Assembly (NCBI RefSeq): GCF_003431975.1
Contig: NZ_CP027116.1
Location: forward strand, 2,914,001-2,978,000
Reading direction: 5' to 3'
Source of the DNA: Bacillus pumilus
GTDB lineage: Bacteria > Bacillota > Bacilli > Bacillales > Bacillaceae
DNA: 64,000 bases
In this document: in pieces, positions 26,424 to 38,331 of the stretch
Numbering within the stretch: the first letter of the stretch is position 1
Layout: the number at the start of each line of letters is the position of its first letter
Notes under the pieces: generated by a model
What the model saw: only the letters and a program-made list of their open reading frames with translations
Told to the model about the DNA's origin: nothing
The model's database searches: none
Position numbers and translations under genes: made by a program

Positions 26424-27362
26424 ATGCAGCATCATTCGATATCAGATCAGCTTTCACCAATTAAACCTGATAAGAACTGGCGGATTTGGTGGAATTTACT
26501 ACGACCGCATACATTAACAGCGGCATTTATTCCCGTTACTTTAGGAACTGTCCTAGCACTTCCAAGTGGTCAAATACATGTTGGGCTATTTTTAGCCATG
26601 CTATTTGCTTCTATGTTTATCCAAATCGCGACGAACATGTTCAACGAGTACTTTGATTATGTTCGCGGACTGGACAACGAGAAATCTGTCGGCATCGGCG
26701 GAGCCATTGTAAGAAACGGTGTGAAGCCAAAAACAGTCCTCAACCTCGCTTATGGCCTATTTGCACTTTCGTTATTATTAGGCGTATATATTTGCATGAT
26801 GTCCAGCTGGTGGATTGCACTGATAGGACTTATTTGTATGGCAGCAGGCTATTTCTATACCGGAGGCCCTGTACCAATTGCATATACACCGTTTGGAGAA
26901 CTTGTATCAGGTGCTTTCATGGGATTAGGCATCATCTTAATTAGTTTCTATATCCAGACTGGCACACTGACATCTAAAGCTGTTCTTGTCTCATTGCCAA
27001 TTTCTATTTTAGTTGGTGCCATCTTACTATCGAACAATATTCGCGATTTAGATGGTGATAAAGAGAATGGTCGAAAAACACTTGCGATTCTTGCTGGAAG
27101 AAAAGGTGCAGTGAACATTTTACTTTCCATGTTTTTGGTCTCATATGTACTCATTTTTGTTTATATCTTCACAGATATCGTCGGCTTTTGGAGTCTTCTT
27201 GTTTTACTCAGTGTCCCAAAAGCCTATACAGCCATTAAAGAATTCAAGCAAAAAGAAAAACCAATTGAATTAATGAATGCCATGAAATCTACAGCTCAAA
27301 CCAATACCTTTTTCGGTTTCCTGCTGACAATCGCGTTGATCTTACAATACTATATCGCATAG
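26424..27362 (+). CDS. menA: 1,4-Dihydroxy-2-naphthoate polyprenyltransferase
   Basis: A 312-residue UbiA-family integral membrane prenyltransferase that attaches the isoprenoid tail to DHNA. The two Asp-rich motifs are NMFNEYFDYVRGLDNEKS and NNIRDLDGDKENGRKTLA; about nine helices. ATG 26424 follows AAAGGAG; the long open frame upstream lacks a ribosome site. It is divergent from the men operon, so the whole pathway from chorismate to demethylmenaquinone, except a MenI-type thioesterase, is in this region. Confidence 0.93.
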   Translation: MQHHSISDQLSPIKPDKNWRIWWNLLRPHTLTAAFIPVTLGTVLALPSGQIHVGLFLAMLFASMFIQIATNMFNEYFDYVRGLDNEKSVGIGGAIVRNGVKPKTVLNLAYGLFALSLLLGVYICMMSSWWIALIGLICMAAGYFYTGGPVPIAYTPFGELVSGAFMGLGIILISFYIQTGTLTSKAVLVSLPISILVGAILLSNNIRDLDGDKENGRKTLAILAGRKGAVNILLSMFLVSYVLIFVYIFTDIVGFWSLLVLLSVPKAYTAIKEFKQKEKPIELMNAMKSTAQTNTFFGFLLTIALILQYYIA

Positions 27363-27364
27363 CT

Positions 27365-27400
27365 AAGAACACCTGCAGCCGAGCGCAGGTGTTCTTTTGT
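27365..27400 (+). terminator. Terminator of menA
   Basis: AAGAACACCTGC pairs with GCAGGTGTTCTT; TTTTG follows. Confidence 0.9.
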
Positions 27401-27486
27401 TACGAGGAATTGCTTCAAATTGGAACTAGTCTTACTTTCAAAATTGTTCATACTAACAATATGTTTGATATGAAAGGATGATCGCT

Positions 27487-28221
27487 TTGTTGTCTAAAGA
27501 CGAATTACATCATTTGAAACAACGCCTAATGAGAGAAAAGCAAGAACTCGAAGCCAAAAGCCATGACGATGAACAAAAAGTATCATTTCCTTATGATTCT
27601 GTCGGAGAACTGTCAGCCTATGATAATCACCCAGGAGATCAAGGTACAGAGCTGTTCGAACGAGGGAAAGATATTGCTCTAAATAGTTTAGATCATGAAC
27701 ATCTGTTAGACATCAATGAAGCACTTCAAGCCATTGCTGACGGCTCTTATGGGTTTTGCAAAGTCTGTAATGCCCCTATTCCAAAGGAACGCTTAGAAGC
27801 CTTGCCCACTGCCGTCACATGCATAGAACATTCAAAAGAACAAACCGTTTCTCAAAACCGTCCGATTGAAGAAGATTTACTAAGTCCCCCATCAGGTCAA
27901 TTTGAAAATGAAGAAAGCGCAGCCTACGATGGAGAGGATGCATATCAAGACGTAGAACGCTACGGAAACTCTGATACCCCGTCGGATATGGAATTCCCTC
28001 CACTGACATACGATGATGTGTATACACAATCAGAAGATGAAGATTATGTAGAAGACTATGAAGGATTCGCAGCTGCTGATATCGAGGGCAAAGCTACCAA
28101 GGTGTACCCAAATAAAGCACACGAAGCCTATGAAGAAGCATTAGACGAAGAAGGCGTCATGACGGTATTCGGTGACTTGAAACCGCACGAAGAAGAGCCT
28201 TATATAGAAGAAAATCATTAG
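27487..28221 (+). CDS. yteA: YteA, TraR/DksA-type zinc-finger protein
   Basis: About 245 residues. An N-terminal coiled coil (ELHHLKQRLMREKQELEAK) precedes YDNHPGDQGTELFERGKD and a DksA/TraR finger, CKVC-x17-CIEH, here C3H rather than C4. The C-terminal half is very acidic with repeats such as DVERYGNSDTPSD. YteA-type proteins are thought to act near RNA polymerase, by analogy with DksA, but this is unproven. Start choice is uncertain: TTG 27487 has AAAGG nine bases upstream, while ATG 27478 overlaps the ribosome site and TTG 27490 is also possible. Confidence 0.85.
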   Translation: MLSKDELHHLKQRLMREKQELEAKSHDDEQKVSFPYDSVGELSAYDNHPGDQGTELFERGKDIALNSLDHEHLLDINEALQAIADGSYGFCKVCNAPIPKERLEALPTAVTCIEHSKEQTVSQNRPIEEDLLSPPSGQFENEESAAYDGEDAYQDVERYGNSDTPSDMEFPPLTYDDVYTQSEDEDYVEDYEGFAAADIEGKATKVYPNKAHEAYEEALDEEGVMTVFGDLKPHEEEPYIEENH

Positions 28222-28250
28222 TCCCCTCATATTGGGGGCTTTATGTTTAT
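28222..28250 (+). terminator. Weak terminator after yteA
   Basis: CCCC and GGGG pair around TCATATTG directly after the stop, followed by a T-rich stretch. Short stem, moderate support. Confidence 0.5.
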
Positions 28251-28307
28251 ATCATGTAATAATTGGGAAATCATTTTAAGAGTGAATTTGATTGGAGGAG
28301 ATTGTTA

Positions 28308-28784
28308 ATGGCGAGAAAAAGTATCATTTGGGCAGTTGTTGTTTTCTTTATTACATACGCATTATTCTCTATTGCCGGATTCTTGTTTCCGATTGACAGA
28401 GAGTGGTATGATGCATTAAATAAACCGGAATGGACACCAAGTGGCGGTGTAATTGGGGCTGTGTGGGCTGTCTTATTTGCACTCATTTCGTTGTCCGCAG
28501 CGATCATTTACGGAAAGTATGGGTTTCAAAAGATCACTTTACCATTTTGGATTCTTTTTCTTTTAAATTACGTTTTTAATCAAGCCTTTAGCTTTTTTCA
28601 ATTTACACAAAAAGATTTATTTGCCGCTACGATCGACTGTCTGCTTGTAGCACTGACAGCACTCGCACTTGTCATCGTCTCGCGTAAACTAAGCAAAGTC
28701 GTTCCAATTTTACTGATCCCTTATGTTTTATGGGGCTTCTTTGCGACATACTTGTCTTACACGATCTATTCCATGAATATGTAA
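28308..28784 (+). CDS. tspO: TspO/MBR-family membrane protein
   Basis: A 158-residue five-helix TspO protein. Family motifs WYDALNKPEWTPSGGVIGAVWAVLF and FLLNYVFNQAFSFFQF with many conserved Trp are intact. TspO proteins bind and degrade porphyrins or affect tetrapyrrole traffic; the B. subtilis copy is ytaB, at the same place beside the tRNA cluster. ATG 28308 follows GGAGGAG by eight bases. Confidence 0.9.
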   Translation: MARKSIIWAVVVFFITYALFSIAGFLFPIDREWYDALNKPEWTPSGGVIGAVWAVLFALISLSAAIIYGKYGFQKITLPFWILFLLNYVFNQAFSFFQFTQKDLFAATIDCLLVALTALALVIVSRKLSKVVPILLIPYVLWGFFATYLSYTIYSMNM

Positions 28785-28817
28785 AAAAAGACCGCTCTCG
28801 TGGCGGTCTTTCATTTT
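28784..28817 (+). terminator. Terminator of tspO
   Basis: AAAGACCGC and GCGGTCTTT pair, followed by a T-rich tail. Confidence 0.85.
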
Positions 28818-28824
28818 GAAGAAA

Positions 28825-28856
28825 ATAAAAAAGAGGTCTTTGACATGACCTCTTTT
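28825..28856 (-). terminator. Terminator of the tRNA cluster
   Basis: AAGAGGTC pairs with GACCTCTT; seven T follow on the minus strand. Lies just after tRNA-Glu, the last gene of the cluster. Confidence 0.88.
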
Positions 28857-28861
28857 AAAAA

Positions 28862-28933
28862 TGACCCGTACGGGATTCGAACCCGTGTTACCGCCGTGAA
28901 AGGGCGGTGTCTTAACCGCTTGACCAACGGGCC
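28862..28933 (-). tRNA. tRNA-Glu (TTC)
   Basis: Cloverleaf with anticodon loop CTTTCAC. CCA is not encoded. Last gene of the 21-tRNA cluster. Confidence 0.95.
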
Positions 28934-28940
28934 AATTAAA

Positions 28941-29031
28941 TGGCGGAGAAGGAGGGATTTGAACCCTCGCGCCGCTCGCGCGACCTACACCCTTAGCAGG
29001 GGCGCCTCTTCAGCCACTTGAGTACTTCTCC
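28941..29031 (-). tRNA. tRNA-Ser (GCT)
   Basis: Class II tRNA with long variable arm; anticodon loop CTGCTAA. CCA encoded. Confidence 0.95.
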
Positions 29032-29035
29032 ATTA

Positions 29036-29110
29036 TGGCTCCGCAGGTAGGACTCGAACCTACGACCGATCGGTTAACAGCCGATAGCTCTACCACTGAG
29101 CTACTGCGGA
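29036..29110 (-). tRNA. tRNA-Asn (GTT)
   Basis: Cloverleaf; anticodon loop CTGTTAA. CCA encoded. Confidence 0.95.
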
Positions 29111-29116
29111 AGATCA

Positions 29117-29193
<77 letters not shown>

Positions 29194-29210
29194 ATGAACA
29201 GATATGCAAA

Positions 29211-29284
29211 TGGAGCGGGTGATGGGAATCGAACCCACGACATCAGCTTGGAAGGCTGAGGTTTTACCACTAAACTACACCCGC
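29211..29284 (-). tRNA. tRNA-Gly (TCC)
   Basis: Cloverleaf; anticodon loop CTTCCAA, discriminator T, CCA encoded. Confidence 0.95.
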
Positions 29285-29295
29285 AAAGATATGTA

Positions 29296-29372
29296 TGGGG
29301 CGATTGATGGGAATCGAACCCACGAGTGCCAGAGCCACAATCTGGTGCGTTAACCACTTCGCCACAACCGCC
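29296..29372 (-). tRNA. tRNA-His (GTG)
   Basis: Anticodon loop TTGTGGC. The extra G at -1 is opposite the C discriminator, the tRNA-His identity element. CCA encoded. Confidence 0.95.
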
Positions 29373-29399
29373 ATACTATTAATATTTTTTTGTAAAAAG

Positions 29400-29472
<73 letters not shown>

Positions 29473-29490
29473 AAGTATTTATTTTAAAAA

Positions 29491-29567
29491 TGGCGGTCCG
29501 GACGGGACTCGAACCCGCGACCTCCTGCGTGACAGGCAGGCATTCTAACCAACTGAACTACCGGACC
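29491..29567 (-). tRNA. tRNA-Asp (GTC)
   Basis: Cloverleaf; anticodon loop CTGTCAC. CCA encoded. Confidence 0.95.
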
Positions 29568-29570
29568 ATT

Positions 29571-29648
<78 letters not shown>

Positions 29649-29671
29649 ATAATATAAGTTTTTAAAAAATA

Positions 29672-29764
29672 TGGCGGAGGAAGAGGGATTCGAACCCCCG
29701 CGGGCTTTGACACCCCTGTCGGTTTTCAAGACCGATCCCTTCAGCCGGACTTGGGTATTCCTCC
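29672..29764 (-). tRNA. tRNA-Ser (TGA)
   Basis: Class II, 93 bases; anticodon loop CTTGAAA. CCA encoded. Confidence 0.95.
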
Positions 29765-29771
29765 GTATAGA

Positions 29772-29848
29772 TGGTGGACCTTGTAGGACTCGAACCTACG
29801 ACCGGACGGTTATGAGCCGTCTGCTCTAACCAACTGAGCTAAAGGTCC
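29772..29848 (-). tRNA. tRNA-Ile2 (CAT, lysidine type)
   Basis: Anticodon CAT in loop CTCATAA. It has no initiator marks, and the acceptor GGACCTT and cluster position (Met-Ile-Ser-Met in trnB) point to the AUA-reading Ile tRNA modified by TilS. Elongator Met is the alternative. Confidence 0.8.
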
Positions 29849-29852
29849 TTTA

Positions 29853-29926
29853 TAGCGGCGGAGGGGATCGAACCCCCGACCTCACGGGTATGAACCGTAC
29901 GCTCTAGCCAGCTGAGCTACACCGCC
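29853..29926 (-). tRNA. tRNA-Met (CAT), elongator
   Basis: Anticodon loop TTCATAC; acceptor starts GGCGGTG and closes with a G-T pair. CCA not encoded. Assigned elongator Met from trnB order. Confidence 0.85.
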
Positions 29927-29951
29927 ATGATCAAAATAATCTTTTAAAAAG

Positions 29952-30024
29952 TGGAGCCTAGCGGGATCGAACCGCTGACCTCCTGCGTGCAAGGCAGGCG
30001 CTCTCCCAGCTGAGCTAAGGCCCC
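29952..30024 (-). tRNA. tRNA-Ala (TGC)
   Basis: Cloverleaf; anticodon loop CTTGCAC. CCA not encoded. Confidence 0.95.
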
Positions 30025-30032
30025 ATAAAAGA

Positions 30033-30109
30033 TGGTCGGGAAGACAGGATTCGAACCTGCGACCCCTTGGTCCCAAACCAAGTGCTCTACCAAGCTGAGC
30101 TACTTCCCG
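30033..30109 (-). tRNA. tRNA-Pro (TGG)
   Basis: Cloverleaf; anticodon loop TTTGGGA. CCA encoded. Confidence 0.95.
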
Positions 30110-30116
30110 ATCTTAA

Positions 30117-30193
30117 TGGCGCGCCCGAGAGGAGTCGAACCCCTAACCTTTTGATCCGTAGTCAAACGCTCTATCCAATTGAGCTACGGGCGC
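30117..30193 (-). tRNA. tRNA-Arg (ACG)
   Basis: Cloverleaf; anticodon loop CTACGGA, A34 presumably edited to inosine. CCA encoded. Confidence 0.95.
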
Positions 30194-30204
30194 TTATTTT
30201 ATAA

Positions 30205-30290
30205 TGCCGAGGGCCGGACTTGAACCGGCACGGTAGTCACCTACCGCAGGATTTTAAGTCCTGTGTGTCTGCCAATTCCACCACCCCGGC
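30205..30290 (-). tRNA. tRNA-Leu (TAA)
   Basis: Class II, 86 bases; anticodon loop CTTAAAA. CCA not encoded. Confidence 0.95.
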
Positions 30291-30302
30291 GTGGATGGTA
30301 TA

Positions 30303-30374
30303 AGCGGAAGACGGGATTCGAACCCGCGACCCCCACCTTGGCAAGGTGGTGTTCTACCACTGAACTACTTCCGC
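30303..30374 (-). tRNA. tRNA-Gly (GCC)
   Basis: Cloverleaf; anticodon loop TTGCCAA. CCA not encoded. Confidence 0.95.
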
Positions 30375-30404
30375 ATTACAGGATTTCTTTATTTTATTTG
30401 GCAA

Positions 30405-30487
30405 TGCGGGTGAAGGGACTTGAACCCCCACGTCATAAAGACACTAGATCCTAAGTCTAGCGCGTCTGCCAATTCCGCCACACCCGC
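30405..30487 (-). tRNA. tRNA-Leu (TAG)
   Basis: Class II, 83 bases; anticodon loop CTTAGGA. CCA not encoded. Confidence 0.95.
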
Positions 30488-30495
30488 ATGAAACA

Positions 30496-30571
30496 TGGTG
30501 AGCCATGAAGGACTCGAACCTTCGACCCTCTGATTAAAAGTCAGATGCTCTACCAACTGAGCTAATGGCTC
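30496..30571 (-). tRNA. tRNA-Lys (TTT)
   Basis: Cloverleaf; anticodon loop CTTTTAA. CCA encoded. Confidence 0.95.
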
Positions 30572-30608
30572 GCTTTAAAAGCGACTTGTCTATCTTACCA
30601 TATGAAAG

Positions 30609-30684
<76 letters not shown>

Positions 30685-30717
30685 TTTATCTATCCTAACA
30701 TTATGTAAGAATAAATA

Positions 30718-30793
30718 TGGTGGAGGATGACGGGCTCGAACCGCCGACCCTCTGCTTGTAAGGCAGATGCTCTCCCAGCTGAGCTAATCCTCC
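30718..30793 (-). tRNA. tRNA-Val (TAC)
   Basis: Cloverleaf; anticodon loop CTTACAA. CCA encoded. First gene of the cluster, 27 bases after the predicted transcription start. Confidence 0.95.
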
Positions 30794-30826
30794 ACTATGT
30801 AGGAATCTCTCGATCCGACAAAGATT

Positions 30827-30855
30827 ATTATATACAGGTTTTGATCATTTGTAAA
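30827..30855 (-). promoter_or_regulatory. Promoter of the tRNA cluster
   Basis: On the minus strand TTTACA (30850-30855), a 17-base spacer and a perfect TATAAT (30827-30832). Predicted start near 30820, just ahead of tRNA-Val. Confidence 0.8.
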
Positions 30856-31286
30856 GGCTATATTAAAAAAATTTTATTTCAATTTTCGCTGCGTATTTCT
30901 TTTAACAAATGATCGTCATTTCCTCTATTCAAACAGCGTCATCTAACATTTTTCACCTCAACTTCTCCATTCTATATTCTCTTTAAAAACGGTCAATTCC
31001 TTCATAAATACCAGCAGTCTATCATTTTTATGCTATAGGTATTCCTTAGCATCTAACAATAGATATAGTATGTAGATATCAAAATAGATGTATCTATCAA
31101 GATCGATACGGTGCTCTTTTATCATCTAATAATCTGAGTCTCTATTGATTCCTTCATAGATATGGATTTATCTGCTGAAACGCTCTATCTATTTGTTTCA
31201 AAGTTTTTCACATGCTTGTAAATGGATTAAGGTGTCGAAGCGTTCTTCAAATAAATGCAATCAACATCATATTTTCTCATGAAGCA
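30856..31286. other. Gene-free spacer between 5S terminator and tRNA promoter
   Basis: About 430 AT-rich bases with no ORF carrying a ribosome site. Short ATCTAT/TAGATA motifs recur between 31060 and 31200, but I see no defined element. Confidence 0.6.
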
Positions 31287-31321
31287 CAAAAAAGAATCAT
31301 TTCCATATGAAAATGATTCTT
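31287..31321 (-). terminator. Terminator after 5S rRNA
   Basis: AAGAATCATTT pairs with AAATGATTCTT (31292-31321) and six T follow on the minus strand, seven bases beyond the 5S end. Confidence 0.88.
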
Positions 31322-31327
31322 AGAAAA

Positions 31328-31443
31328 GCTTGGCGGCGTCCTACTCTCACAGGGGGAGACCCCCAACTACCATCGGCGCTGAAGAGCTTAACTTCCGTGT
31401 TCGGTATGGGAACGGGTGTGACCTCTTCGCTATCACCACCAAA
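31328..31443 (-). rRNA. rrf: 5S ribosomal RNA
   Basis: 116 bases starting TTTGGTGGTGATAGC on the minus strand and ending GACGCCGCCAAGC, near-identical to the B. subtilis 5S gene. It follows 23S by 63 bases. Confidence 0.95.
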
Positions 31444-31506
31444 CCTGATGGAGAGAATGTTCTCTCAAAACTAGATAACAATGTTCATGCTTCACATTAG
31501 AATAAA

Positions 31507-36167
<4,661 letters not shown>

Positions 36168-36320
36168 GTACAAAACCGAAGTTTTGTTTTTCGTCAGCGT
36201 TTGACTGACTACCTATGATGTATCATAGGATTTTTTTATAAAAACTTGAATTAACAGGTACGTTTTGTCTTGTTTAGTTTTCAAAGATCATTTTCGTTAT
36301 CGCTCAGAAGCGACTTTATT

Positions 36321-36349
36321 AATATAACATTCTATCAAGATGAAGTCAA
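36321..36349 (-). promoter_or_regulatory. rrn promoter P2
   Basis: TTGACT, 17 bases, TATATT on the minus strand, about 150 bases before 16S. Confidence 0.88.
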
Positions 36350-36402
36350 CAACTTTTTTCTTGATGTCATTTATCAACCGCGCTGTTTCAGCGGCGAATA
36401 CA

Positions 36403-36431
36403 AATATAACACCTTTCCAAAGAAGAAACAA
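36403..36431 (-). promoter_or_regulatory. rrn promoter P1
   Basis: TTGTTT, 17 bases, TATATT on the minus strand, 82 bases upstream of P2: the tandem arrangement usual for Bacillus rrn operons. Confidence 0.75.
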
Positions 36432-36511
36432 GTATTTTTTCTAAATAATTTATTTTTCCTGATCTCTTCCTATATATTGCTACAAAATCGCTTATTTACG
36501 GGAATTCCCTA

Positions 36512-36540
36512 TTGTTGATCCTGAAGGTCTTTAGTATATT
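36512..36540 (+). promoter_or_regulatory. Promoter of the thiT transcript
   Basis: TTGTTG, 17 bases, TATATT; start predicted near 36547, just ahead of the riboswitch. Confidence 0.6.
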
Positions 36541-36561
36541 TATAAATAGATAAAAACTTAA

Positions 36562-36652
36562 TAACCGCAGGGGGAGCTTTGTGCTGAGAGTGAACATTCG
36601 TTGTTCTGACCCTTTGAACCTGTCAGTTAATACTGAAGTAGGAATGTGGAAT
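36562..36652 (+). ncRNA. TPP riboswitch (THI element)
   Basis: The conserved THI box is present: GGGGAGC (36571), GCTGAGAGTGA (36583), GACCCTTTGAACCTG (36608) and GTTAATACTG..GTAGGAATGTGG. It should bind thiamine pyrophosphate and switch off thiT. Confidence 0.93.
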
Positions 36653-36721
36653 CAATTGAATACATGTGGTGTATTCAGCTCGATATGTTTTTCTATGAAT
36701 AACATACTCATCCTCACACGG

Positions 36722-36759
36722 TCTCTCCTTGCTCAATTCATGAAAAAGGAGATTTTTTT
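36722..36759 (+). terminator. Riboswitch expression platform: terminator covering the thiT ribosome site
   Basis: TCTCCTT pairs with AAGGAGA (36746-36752), followed by seven T and directly by ATG 36760. The right arm is also the thiT Shine-Dalgarno, so the stem could stop transcription or block translation. Confidence 0.7.
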
Positions 36760-37335
36760 ATGCAACAATCAAATCAATTGGTACGACTAATGGAAATTGC
36801 CATTATGACTTCACTAGCACTTGTATTAGATTACTTATCAGGTCTCTTTTTAAGAATGCCGAACGGCGGGTCTCTTGCGCTGATTATGATACCCGTTATT
36901 CTTATGTCTATTAGATGGGGAATATCCACCGGGTTTATCATTGGAGTGCTCATTGCAGGCCTCCAGCTGATGAATGGCCCTATTATCGCTACACCAGTTC
37001 AAGGATTTCTCGATTACTTCGTCGCATCTGTTGTCATTTCCCTAAGCGGCTTGTTTTCTGGATTGATCAAAAAAGCTATTCAGGATCAAAAGCGAAAACA
37101 GCAATTCTTCTATATTACCTTATCTGTCTTTACTGCAAGTTTCTTCAGACTGTTGACGTTCTTTATCTCTGGGGTTGTTTTCTTTTCTCACTATGCACCG
37201 AAAGGAACACCAGGATGGGTTTACTCTTTAGTTTATAACAGCACGTATATGGTTCCTTCATTTATTATTTGTAGTATTGTTCTTTGTATACTCATACCAA
37301 GTGCATCTCGTTTGGTTTTTCCTCACCAAAAATAA
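36760..37335 (+). CDS. thiT: Thiamine ECF transporter S-component ThiT
   Basis: A 191-residue, six-helix membrane protein of the ThiT/YuaJ family that binds thiamine and works with the shared EcfAA'T module encoded elsewhere. IPVILMSIRWGISTGFIIGVLIAGLQLMNGP and a Trp-Tyr-rich C-terminus (GWVYSLVYNSTYMVP) form the substrate pocket. Controlled by the upstream TPP riboswitch. Ortholog of B. subtilis yuaJ, next to yuaI and floT. Confidence 0.93.
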   Translation: MQQSNQLVRLMEIAIMTSLALVLDYLSGLFLRMPNGGSLALIMIPVILMSIRWGISTGFIIGVLIAGLQLMNGPIIATPVQGFLDYFVASVVISLSGLFSGLIKKAIQDQKRKQQFFYITLSVFTASFFRLLTFFISGVVFFSHYAPKGTPGWVYSLVYNSTYMVPSFIICSIVLCILIPSASRLVFPHQK

Positions 37336-37362
37336 CCGGCTGATTTTAGCTGGTTATTTTTT
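37328..37362 (+). terminator. Terminator of thiT
   Basis: AAATAACCGGCT pairs with AGCTGGTTATTT around GATTTT; T-run follows. Confidence 0.85.
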
Positions 37363-37426
37363 ATGCATAATTTGCCGCTCTATCGAATCTATTAATAGTA
37401 GAAGATTTCATGCTGGAGGTACGACA

Positions 37427-37615
37427 ATGAACCCTTACTCCATTATGCTGTGCTGTTATATTCTCAGTCTTGCTTATTTTTTGGCAGGTTTCTATGAAGC
37501 TTTAAAAATAGCAGGCGTAAAAGGAAAAGTAGAGGCTTCTCCTTTTATCTCTTATATATTGCTTGCTGTGCTTTTCACTTTTTTCTCTCATTATTACTGG
37601 AAGCTGACGATTTAA
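37427..37615 (+). CDS. Small two-helix membrane protein
   Basis: A 62-residue ORF with hydrophobic segments IMLCCYILSLAYFLAGFYEAL and ISYILLAVLFTFFSHYYW. GGAGGT lies six bases before ATG 37427. It overlaps the end of yuaI tail to tail by 41 bases. I do not recognise a family; the ribosome site and amphipathic pattern make it plausible. Confidence 0.55.
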   Translation: MNPYSIMLCCYILSLAYFLAGFYEALKIAGVKGKVEASPFISYILLAVLFTFFSHYYWKLTI

Positions 37616-38129
37616 TTCGGTGTACATGGGCATGTAATTCAGACAACTCCCACCCATACCCTATTTCATTATGTTCCTCGCCAGCCAGCTCGAACTGGCT
37701 GGTCACGACAAAATGAGGTTGAAGCTTTTGATAAAATTGCTTCGCTGAATTTTGTTCAAACACCCATAGCATCATATTTTGATATCCTTTTTCTATTAAA
37801 TAACTCACTCCTTCTGCAATTAAAGCAATACCTGCTCCTGATTTCTGTTTCTCCTGTAATAAATAGATCGCATAAAGCTCTCCATCGTATGTTGGGTAGC
37901 GTTCATCACGCTGCTTTCCAAAAGATGCAAAACCAAATACGCCATCAACATCTTCTACGACAAACGTACCTTCAAGCGACCTGTTTCTCCAGCTCTCTTC
38001 CCGATCTTCTATATGTAAACTGTCCAAATACTCCTGCTTAATAATGCCGTGATAAGTCGTCTTCCAGCTTTTCACATGTATTTCGGCGATTTTAGGAATA
38101 TCTTGTTGCACCGCATGTCTCACCTTCAT
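37575..38129 (-). CDS. yuaI: GNAT-family N-acetyltransferase YuaI
   Basis: A 184-residue Gcn5-related acetyltransferase. VRHAVQQDIPKIAEIHVKSWKTTY is the N-terminal fold, ELYAIYLLQEKQKSGAGIALIAEG the acetyl-CoA loop (variant of RxxGxG/A) and MLWVFEQNSAKQFYQKL motif B. Substrate unknown. ATG 38129 has AAAAGGAG eight bases upstream. In B. subtilis yuaF-floT-yuaI form one sigma-W operon; here a repeat lies between floT and yuaI. Confidence 0.85.
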   Translation of the reverse strand: MKVRHAVQQDIPKIAEIHVKSWKTTYHGIIKQEYLDSLHIEDREESWRNRSLEGTFVVEDVDGVFGFASFGKQRDERYPTYDGELYAIYLLQEKQKSGAGIALIAEGVSYLIEKGYQNMMLWVFEQNSAKQFYQKLQPHFVVTSQFELAGEEHNEIGYGWELSELHAHVHRIKSSASSNNERKK

Positions 38130-38250
38130 CCATACCACTCCTTTTCACTGTTTTCACCCTATCTATATCATGATAAATTCCTATTTCTTAAAATTCAATC
38201 GCTAAAGGATATCTGCTGACATTTTGTCGTCAACACACCATGACATAAAG

Positions 38251-38324
38251 AAAACAAAGTGCTAAAATAAAGATCATTTTAGCACTTTGTCAACAATCTG
38301 AGACACCTTCTGATGAAGGTATCT
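38251..38324. repeat. Dispersed hairpin repeat, second copy
   Basis: AAAGTGCTAAAAT and ATTTTAGCACTTT pair (38255-38288), followed by GTCAACAATCTGAG and a locus-specific hairpin 38301-38324 next to the floT stop. The same arrangement follows rpmE2 at 15151-15220, with GGG/CCC in the stem where this copy has GTG/CAC. Confidence 0.75.
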
Positions 38325-38331
38325 ATTCATT

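Noticed and set aside
31040..31200. Repeated ATCTAT/TAGATA motifs in the 5S-tRNA spacer as a binding array
   Set aside because: Spacing is irregular and the region is AT-rich, so chance is the simplest explanation.
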